64,000 nucleotides of DNA from Acidobacteriota bacterium. GTDB lineage: Bacteria; Acidobacteriota; Terriglobia; Acidiferrales; UBA7541. Numbering within the stretch: position 1 is the stretch's first letter; each line of letters opens with the position of its first letter. A program made the translations under genes and the position numbers. Of the stretch, positions 58,313-64,000 are shown in pieces. The stretch lies in assembly GCA_003154775.1 (NCBI GenBank), contig PMES01000148.1, positions 89,500 through 153,499 of the forward strand, read 5' to 3'. The notes under the pieces are model-generated. The model ran no database searches, was not told the DNA's origin, and saw only the letters and a list, made by a program, of their open reading frames with translations.

Positions 58313-61300
58313 ATGAAGCACGTATGTTGGTTGTTTTGCCTCGGTTTCTTTCTCTTGTTCTGTCTCACTCCTGGATTTGCGCAAACCGGCACGACGTCTC
58401 TGCGCGGAACAGTGAATGACGAGACAGGCGCCGTGATTGTGGGCGCGAACGTAAAGATCAGCAATTCGCAGACCGGCTTTGAGCGCTCGACGACGAGCGG
58501 AAGCGCCGGGGAGTACGAGTTCCTGGCGTTGCCGCCGGGCCTCTACGCCTTGACGGTGGAAAAGCAGAGCTTCCAAAGGTATGTGCACACGAATCTCGAT
58601 CTGCTGGTGAACTTGCCTGCAACCCAAAACGTCACGCTGCACGTGGGCTCGGTGAGCCAGACAGTGGAGGTATCCGCGGTGGCGGTGGCACTGAACACAA
58701 CAGATGCATCGGTCGGAAACGCATTCAGTGAAAACGAGGTGAAGCAATTGCCGCTGGAAGGGAGAAACGTCCCTGATTTGCTCAGCTTGCAGCCCGGCGT
58801 GGCCTACGCCGGCAACCGAACGGACGTGCCGACCTGGGACACCCGAAACGGGGCGGTGAATGGTGCGCGAAGCGACCAGAGCAACGTAACCGTAGACGGG
58901 GTGGAATCGAACGACATAAACGGGGCGGCATTTACCTCTGTGCTGCCGGTCACACTGGATTCCGTGCAAGAGTTCCGCGTGACGACTTCAAATTACAACG
59001 CGGACCAGGGCGGGTCTTCCGGCGCACAGGTGGCCCTGGTCACAAAGAGCGGCACGAATGACATTCACGGATCGGCGTATGAATATAACCGCAACACAGC
59101 CACCAGCGCGAATGATTATTTCGTGAAGGCCTCGCAGATCGACACCTGCCTCAGTAACGGCATCTCGCTGAGCGAAAAGCAGTGCAATCAAGCGCCCAAG
59201 CTGATCCGCAATATTTTCGGAGGTTCCGTCGGAGGCCCGATAAAGAAAGACCGCCTTTTCTTGTTCCTGAACTATGAAGGAACACGGCGGTCCGAGGCGC
59301 AGAGCGTGACCGATGTGGTTCCATCAAACACCCTGCGGGACGGAATCATGCAGTATCTCTGCGCGCCACTTCTAGACGCAAACGGAAACGTGATCAAAAC
59401 GGCGGCCCAGGTGTGCCCGGGGGGTTCAGTGACGGGTCTCAGCGGCAAGAGCTACACGGTACAGCCGACATATAACGCACTTTCCCCGACTCAGATTACG
59501 GCCATGGATCCCCTCCATCTGGGGCCCAATACTGCAATCCTGCAATACCTTAATACCTGGCCGACTTCCAACAGCAGCGCTTGCGGAGACGGGTATAACT
59601 ACGCGTGCTTCAACTACAGCGCGCCAATTTCCGAGACGGAAAACGAATATATCGCAAAGATGGATTACAACATCACGACGGATGCCAAGCAGCATGTCTC
59701 GGTGATGGGCGCGCTGCGCAACGATAGTAACCCCGGCGCGGCATTTTATCCCGGCTTGCCGCCGTCGCAGTCGAATGTGAACTACAACAAAGGTATCGTT
59801 GTGAATTACAACGGAGTCATCACCTCAAACCTAATTAACAACTTTCGGTATGGCTTTGTGCGCCAGAGCGTCGGGTACATCGGGAACTCCAACCAGGATT
59901 GGATCCTCCTCCGTGGACTGAACGATCAGACTGGCCCCCCGGCGGCAATCACGCGCACGTATGGCTTCCAACGGCCGACGCACCTTTTCGCGGACGACGT
60001 GTCTTGGATGCGCGGCAAGCATACCTGGCAGTTTGGCGGGCAGGTCGCGTTTATCCGGACACCGAGCATCAGCTATGCATCCTCGTTCAGCTTTGCCCGC
60101 GCCAACGCGTCCTGGACAACTACATCCGGATATGCGCAGAAGAGCTCTTCGCCACTGAACCCGATGAATAGCGGGTTCCCGCAAGTGGATGCGAGTTTTG
60201 CCAACTCCTATGATTTTCCGCTCACGGCGTTGCTGGGCATGGTGACGGAGGTGGACGCACAGTATAACTTTCAGAGGGACGGAAGCGCCTTGGCGGACGG
60301 CACCCCGCTCACGAGGCGGTTCGCCATCAACAGCTACGAGATGTATGTGCAAGACGTGTGGAAGGTAAGACCGACGTTCACACTCACGCTGGGCTTGCGG
60401 TATTCGCTGTTCTCGCCGCCGTGGGAAACGAACAAGCTTCAGGTCTCGCCGACGGTCAACATGGACCAGTGGTTCCTGAATCGCGCGGCGGAGGGCAATG
60501 CGGGGCAGCCTTCGAACCTGGATCCGCTGGTTTCGTACGACTGGTCCGGGCAGGCGAACGGCAGGCCCGGATTCTACAATTGGGATCCCAAGGATTTCGG
60601 GCCGCATGTGGCGTTTGCCTGGGCGCCCCGGATGAGCAAAGGGCTGTTGGGCGACGTGTTTGGGGAAAGCAAAACGTCCGTGCGTGGCGGGTTCGGGATG
60701 GTATACGACCGGTTTGGCCAGGGCCTTGTGGATGACTTCAGTCAATACGGATCATTCGGACTCTCGGCGGAATTAACCAACCCAGCGGGATTCGTGGATG
60801 CTTATAACGCACCGCGGGTGACGAGTATGAACACCGTTCCGAAGAACGACCCCAGCGGGAACCCCTACTTAGATTATAACGGAAACCCCGTCTATGTGCC
60901 GTCTCCGCCGGCGAATTTCCCGGAGACGTTCCCGACCGGTACATTCTATATCGGCTCAACCATCGACAAGAATTTGAAGACACCTTATGCCTTCACCTTT
61001 GATTTTTCCGTTTCCCGAGAATTAAAGGGAGGATTCACGTTTGAAGCCGCCTACGTGGGGCGCCTCTCCCGCCGCCTCCTGATGCAATTGGACACGGCCA
61101 CGCCCTTGGATCTGAAGGACCCGACGACAGGGATGGACTACTTCACGGCGGTCACAGCGCTGGCAAAAATTTACCGTCAACAGCTGTCGAACGGAAATTT
61201 TGCGTCGACGACAACGTTCAATCCGGCTACTTTGCCGCCCAACGTTGCCAAGTATTGGGCAGATATCCTCACGCCACCGCAGGCGGGAGACGCGTACCAA

Positions 61301-62320
61301 ATGTCCTCATGCACGGGCACCGACAGTCATGGGAATCCGCTTGTCATGACGACGACCAATCCGGTGGTAGCGGCCTACGACCTGTTCTGTGGGAATAACT
61401 TGAACGAGACGACTGGGTTGCTCGCGCTTGACTACTCCGGCCTGCCGGGCGTAAGCGGCAACTCTTATCTGCCGAAGGGCGGACAATATACCTTTTATAA
61501 TCCGCAGTTCGCCACCATGTATATGTTCAAGTCCATGGGCACTGCGAGTTACAACGCTGGCCAATTCTCGCTGCACCATAAGTTGATGCACGGCGTGCAG
61601 TTCGACCTTAACTACACCTACTCCAAATCCATCGATTTGGCCTCGGACGCGGAAAGGATCGGGACCATGGGAGGAAACAGCGCGTACATCATAAATGCGT
61701 GGGATCCGACTGAGTTCCGAGGGCCATCTGACTTCGACGCGACACACCAAGTCACGGCGAACTGGGTGGTGGATATGCCTTTTGGGCGGAAGAAAGCGAT
61801 CGGCGGAAATGCCAACGGGTTCGTGAATGCCATCATCGGAGGATGGCAGTTCTCGGGCCTGACACGCTGGGTAAGCGGATTCCCATTCAGCGTGTATAAC
61901 GGGTATCAGTGGCCGACGGACTGGGAAGAAGAAGGCAACGCCATGCAGACCGGGCCGGTGAAAACGGGGACGTTCCACGATCCGAGCGATGCTTCGATTG
62001 TCAGCGCCTTCTCCAACTTCGCCGCGGCACAGAGCTCGTTCCGCGAGCCGTACCCCGGTGAAGCGGGGCAGCGTAACAATTTGCGAGGTCCGGGTTACTT
62101 CAGCATGGACATGGGGCTTGCCAAGAGGTGGTTCATGCCGTGGAGCGAACATCAGAGCCTGCAATTCCGGTGGGAAGTGTTCAATGTGTTCAACGTGGTG
62201 CGATTTGATCCGCTCAGCATGAACGCGACGGTGGACTACTCCGGATCGACATTTGGCCAATACACGCGGCTGTCCACCAACCCGCGCGTGATGCAGTTCG
62301 CTTTGCGCTACGAGTTCTAA
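58313..62320 (+). CDS. Oar-like TonB-dependent receptor
   Basis: A 1335-residue outer-membrane protein. A signal peptide (MKHVCWLFCLGFFLLFCLTPGFAQ) leads to a carboxypeptidase regulatory-like beta-sandwich (TSLRGTVNDETGAVIVGANVKISNSQTGFERSTTSGSAGEYEFLALPPGLYALTVE). A plug domain follows (ENEVKQLPLEGRNVPDLLSLQPGV ... NGARSDQSNVTVDGVESNDI ... QEFRVTTSNYNADQGGSSGAQVALVTKSGTN), and then a long 22-stranded barrel ending in MQFALRYEF, whose final Phe is the Bam recognition residue. This Oar/CarboxypepD_reg architecture is hugely expanded in Acidobacteriota, where such receptors are thought to take up complex organic substrates with ExbBD-TonB energy. The substrate is unknown. Confidence 0.93.
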   Translation: MKHVCWLFCLGFFLLFCLTPGFAQTGTTSLRGTVNDETGAVIVGANVKISNSQTGFERSTTSGSAGEYEFLALPPGLYALTVEKQSFQRYVHTNLDLLVNLPATQNVTLHVGSVSQTVEVSAVAVALNTTDASVGNAFSENEVKQLPLEGRNVPDLLSLQPGVAYAGNRTDVPTWDTRNGAVNGARSDQSNVTVDGVESNDINGAAFTSVLPVTLDSVQEFRVTTSNYNADQGGSSGAQVALVTKSGTNDIHGSAYEYNRNTATSANDYFVKASQIDTCLSNGISLSEKQCNQAPKLIRNIFGGSVGGPIKKDRLFLFLNYEGTRRSEAQSVTDVVPSNTLRDGIMQYLCAPLLDANGNVIKTAAQVCPGGSVTGLSGKSYTVQPTYNALSPTQITAMDPLHLGPNTAILQYLNTWPTSNSSACGDGYNYACFNYSAPISETENEYIAKMDYNITTDAKQHVSVMGALRNDSNPGAAFYPGLPPSQSNVNYNKGIVVNYNGVITSNLINNFRYGFVRQSVGYIGNSNQDWILLRGLNDQTGPPAAITRTYGFQRPTHLFADDVSWMRGKHTWQFGGQVAFIRTPSISYASSFSFARANASWTTTSGYAQKSSSPLNPMNSGFPQVDASFANSYDFPLTALLGMVTEVDAQYNFQRDGSALADGTPLTRRFAINSYEMYVQDVWKVRPTFTLTLGLRYSLFSPPWETNKLQVSPTVNMDQWFLNRAAEGNAGQPSNLDPLVSYDWSGQANGRPGFYNWDPKDFGPHVAFAWAPRMSKGLLGDVFGESKTSVRGGFGMVYDRFGQGLVDDFSQYGSFGLSAELTNPAGFVDAYNAPRVTSMNTVPKNDPSGNPYLDYNGNPVYVPSPPANFPETFPTGTFYIGSTIDKNLKTPYAFTFDFSVSRELKGGFTFEAAYVGRLSRRLLMQLDTATPLDLKDPTTGMDYFTAVTALAKIYRQQLSNGNFASTTTFNPATLPPNVAKYWADILTPPQAGDAYQMSSCTGTDSHGNPLVMTTTNPVVAAYDLFCGNNLNETTGLLALDYSGLPGVSGNSYLPKGGQYTFYNPQFATMYMFKSMGTASYNAGQFSLHHKLMHGVQFDLNYTYSKSIDLASDAERIGTMGGNSAYIINAWDPTEFRGPSDFDATHQVTANWVVDMPFGRKKAIGGNANGFVNAIIGGWQFSGLTRWVSGFPFSVYNGYQWPTDWEEEGNAMQTGPVKTGTFHDPSDASIVSAFSNFAAAQSSFREPYPGEAGQRNNLRGPGYFSMDMGLAKRWFMPWSEHQSLQFRWEVFNVFNVVRFDPLSMNATVDYSGSTFGQYTRLSTNPRVMQFALRYEF

Positions 62321-62513
62321 CGGCCTCTCGGTACAGGAAGTGACTGGGGGAGGCGCGAGCTTCCCGGCGGTTTTTCTTGCACTTTTTGAGGTGCAGCCCG
62401 ATGCGGTCATGAACTTCGCGGAGCCACGTCAGCCCTTTCCTGGCACCTCGCATACAAGCTGTGCTAACCTAGAAGTTCAGCCCGGGATGGTCATATCACT
62501 CCGGGTGATCTGT

Positions 62514-62591
62514 CGGGGCGTGGCTCAGCCTGGCTAGAGCGCCTGGTTCGGGACCAGGAGGTCGGTGGTTCAAATCCACTCGCCCCGACCA
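62514..62591 (+). tRNA. tRNA-Pro (anticodon CGG)
   Basis: A full cloverleaf is visible. The acceptor stem CGGGGCG (62514-62520) pairs with CGCCCCG (62581-62587), followed by A and an encoded CCA (62589-62591). The D arm is GGCTCAGCCTGGCTAGAGC. The anticodon arm is CCTGG-TTCGGGA-CCAGG with anticodon CGG, reading CCG. The variable loop is short, and the T arm is GGTGG-TTCAAAT-CCACT. The 3' end is the probable integration site of the element carrying the integrase that follows. Confidence 0.97.
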
Positions 62592-62617
62592 CTTCCAAGA
62601 TCCTGCCTTTCATTAGT

Positions 62618-63892
62618 TTACGCCACCTTTTCCGTTTCGCGTGCGGCGGCTTTTTGTGGACCATTGTGGACCAACTCAAAACCTAGCCCGATGCGTTCGG
62701 CCCATTCCTGCCGGAACGCAACATCCTCTTTGAGCTTTGAGTAAAGATCCCCGACCTCTTCGGATGCATGGCCCATCCAAACGCGCTCCAGATCTTTTGG
62801 GGCGCCGTTCTTTCTGAGCCACGTGAGCCGAAAGCGCCGAAAAGCGTGGAAGCCCACACGCTTGAGGCTGTGGAGGACGCGCAGGACGTTTCGCTGCAGC
62901 AAGGGCTTGCCTTGTGCAGTTGCAAAGAGATAGCCGCTGACGCCGGAAACGTAACCTCGAAGTTCGCTTGCAAGGACCTCAGGAATGTCCACCACGCGGA
63001 CAGCGTTCGACGTTTTTGGCTCCTGCTCCTGCTTACGCCACAGGCTACGACGCACGTGGAGCAGACGGCAATCCGGACCGAAATCGGTTGAGCGCAACGC
63101 AAGCGCCTCGCCGATTCGCAATCCGGTACCCGGCAACAGTGCGAACAGCATGGCATACTTGCGCTTCTTGACGTTCGATAGGATTTCCATTAGATCGACC
63201 TCGGTAACTGTAGGCCTGCGCTGTTTGTCCTTTCTCACGACCGGGAGTTGAATGAAGTCGTGATTCCAATTGCGCGGGTAGGTTTGTTCGCCCTCTTCGT
63301 CCACTGCTGAGGCGACGACCAGTTTAACCACCTGCACGTAGTTGACGATGGTTTTTGCCGAAAGCCCCGCCTCTGACATCTTCTCGACAAGCTCGCGTAC
63401 CGCCTTGTTAGAAACGTCGGCCAGCAACTTGTCCCCGAGGTGCGGCAGAAGCCAAGCGTTAAGTGCGTCCTGCCAACCGGAAATCGTGGCCGGTTTGACC
63501 GGACGGCGCTTGCGAGCACGAAGCGAGGCGATCCACCACTCGGCCTGCTGGCGAAACGTAATCGCAGGAGCCGTGTTCTGGCGGAACGACTGCTCTGAAT
63601 TGATGCGCTCTCGCTCGAGGTACTCCCGAAGGCGCTGCCGCGCCAAGGATTTTGTCCGGCAGACGCCCAGCGATACTGTGCGCCGTCTTCTTTCAGGACT
63701 GCCCGGCATATCCGCCCAAAACTTTCCATAGCAGGGTGCCGTTGGGTCCCAAATTTTCGAATGCTGAAACACTGTTCCTGATTGTCCTGTTCGGCGGCTC
63801 AAGGATGGTCCTCGTTTCCGCCTTGCAGGTGTCGCGACAGCACTGTACGATGGCGCGCCGCTGCAACTCAAGTCCTGATTTTCTGCTCCCAT
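62618..63892 (-). CDS. Tyrosine-type integrase
   Basis: A 424-residue phage/island integrase. The N-terminal part (GTVFQHSKIWDPTAPCYGKFWADMPGSPERRRRTVSLGVCRTKSLARQRLREYL) is an AP2/Arm-type DNA-binding domain. A SAM-like core-binding domain follows (TFRQQAEWWIASLRARKR ... WLLPHLGDKLLADVS). The catalytic domain has Arg in LLPGTGLRIGEALALR, HxxR in VGFHAFRRFR, His in VWMGHASEEV, and Tyr in GDLYSKL. The stop lies 26 bases from the tRNA-Pro 3' end, so it points to insertion at this tRNA, with the rest of the element beyond the right edge. The last 108 bases of the window, upstream of it, show no gene. Confidence 0.93.
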   Translation of the reverse strand: MGAENQDLSCSGAPSYSAVATPARRKRGPSLSRRTGQSGTVFQHSKIWDPTAPCYGKFWADMPGSPERRRRTVSLGVCRTKSLARQRLREYLERERINSEQSFRQNTAPAITFRQQAEWWIASLRARKRRPVKPATISGWQDALNAWLLPHLGDKLLADVSNKAVRELVEKMSEAGLSAKTIVNYVQVVKLVVASAVDEEGEQTYPRNWNHDFIQLPVVRKDKQRRPTVTEVDLMEILSNVKKRKYAMLFALLPGTGLRIGEALALRSTDFGPDCRLLHVRRSLWRKQEQEPKTSNAVRVVDIPEVLASELRGYVSGVSGYLFATAQGKPLLQRNVLRVLHSLKRVGFHAFRRFRLTWLRKNGAPKDLERVWMGHASEEVGDLYSKLKEDVAFRQEWAERIGLGFELVHNGPQKAAARETEKVA

Positions 63893-64000
63893 TGGCGTGG
63901 AATCTTAGGCCAGCCGGACATGCTGTCAATTCGCGCCAGGGAGAGGAATACGGTCGCCCGGTGAGACGCGGTATCGGGCTTAGCCTGGAAAATTCATGAT

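Overview
The window looks like a chromosomal segment of a member of the Acidobacteriota. The grounds are a VWA-domain protein of the acidobacterial VWFA-related type, a very large Oar-like TonB receptor with a carboxypeptidase-regulatory N-terminal domain, tandem DUF3857/transglutaminase proteins, FecR-like and DinB-type exported proteins, high GC in the core genes, and many short dispersed intergenic repeats. This assignment is by gene content; no marker gene is present that would settle genus or subdivision.

Layout. 1-10360 is core: the 3' end of an ExbD/TolR gene, a TPR lipoprotein, a bifunctional RelA/SpoT (rsh), a small lipoprotein, ridA, a FecR-like exported protein, an unknown basic protein, a 724-aa radical SAM enzyme resembling tetraether or membrane-spanning-lipid synthases, an SDR reductase and an FmdB-type zinc ribbon. 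10361-17133 is accessory: repeat-rich DNA, a run of seven small minus-strand genes (11.4-14.7 kb) of which five share a promoter-like module, an orphan HTH antitoxin-like gene with its own palindrome, and a DUF1161 protein. 17134-41950 is mostly core metabolism: two PNPOx-family paralogues, a saccharopine-dehydrogenase-like protein, moaA behind a structured leader ending in a terminator, nadA, a DUF255 thioredoxin-fold protein, a metallophosphoesterase, a gluconokinase-MFS transporter fusion, an M28 peptidase, a cysteine-desulfurase-like protein, gpmI, a repeat-flanked GIY-YIG gene, a D-2-hydroxyacid dehydrogenase, the VWA protein, an M20 peptidase, pyruvate kinase and a rhomboid protease.

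42.1-45.1 kb is a second accessory patch. Decayed IS110-family transposase fragments flank a probable EVE-domain/PD-(D/E)XK nuclease (a candidate modification-dependent restriction enzyme) and a small companion gene. Core genes resume with pepD divergent from an OPT peptide transporter, then two DUF3857 proteins. Another accessory patch (53.4-54.7 kb) holds three small ORFs, an IS110 N-terminal remnant with its conserved 5' non-coding end, and a perfect consensus sigma-70 promoter. After a hypothetical gene, a YqeY-like gene, serA and the Oar-like TonB receptor, the window ends with tRNA-Pro(CGG). A tyrosine integrase sits 26 bases beyond it, marking the left boundary of an integrated element that continues past the right edge.

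Functional themes are stringent response (rsh), lower glycolysis (gpmI, pyk) and serine entry (serA), cofactor synthesis (moaA, nadA), peptide uptake and breakdown (OPT, pepD, M28, M20), TonB-linked uptake (ExbD, Oar-like receptor), and possibly membrane-spanning lipid synthesis.
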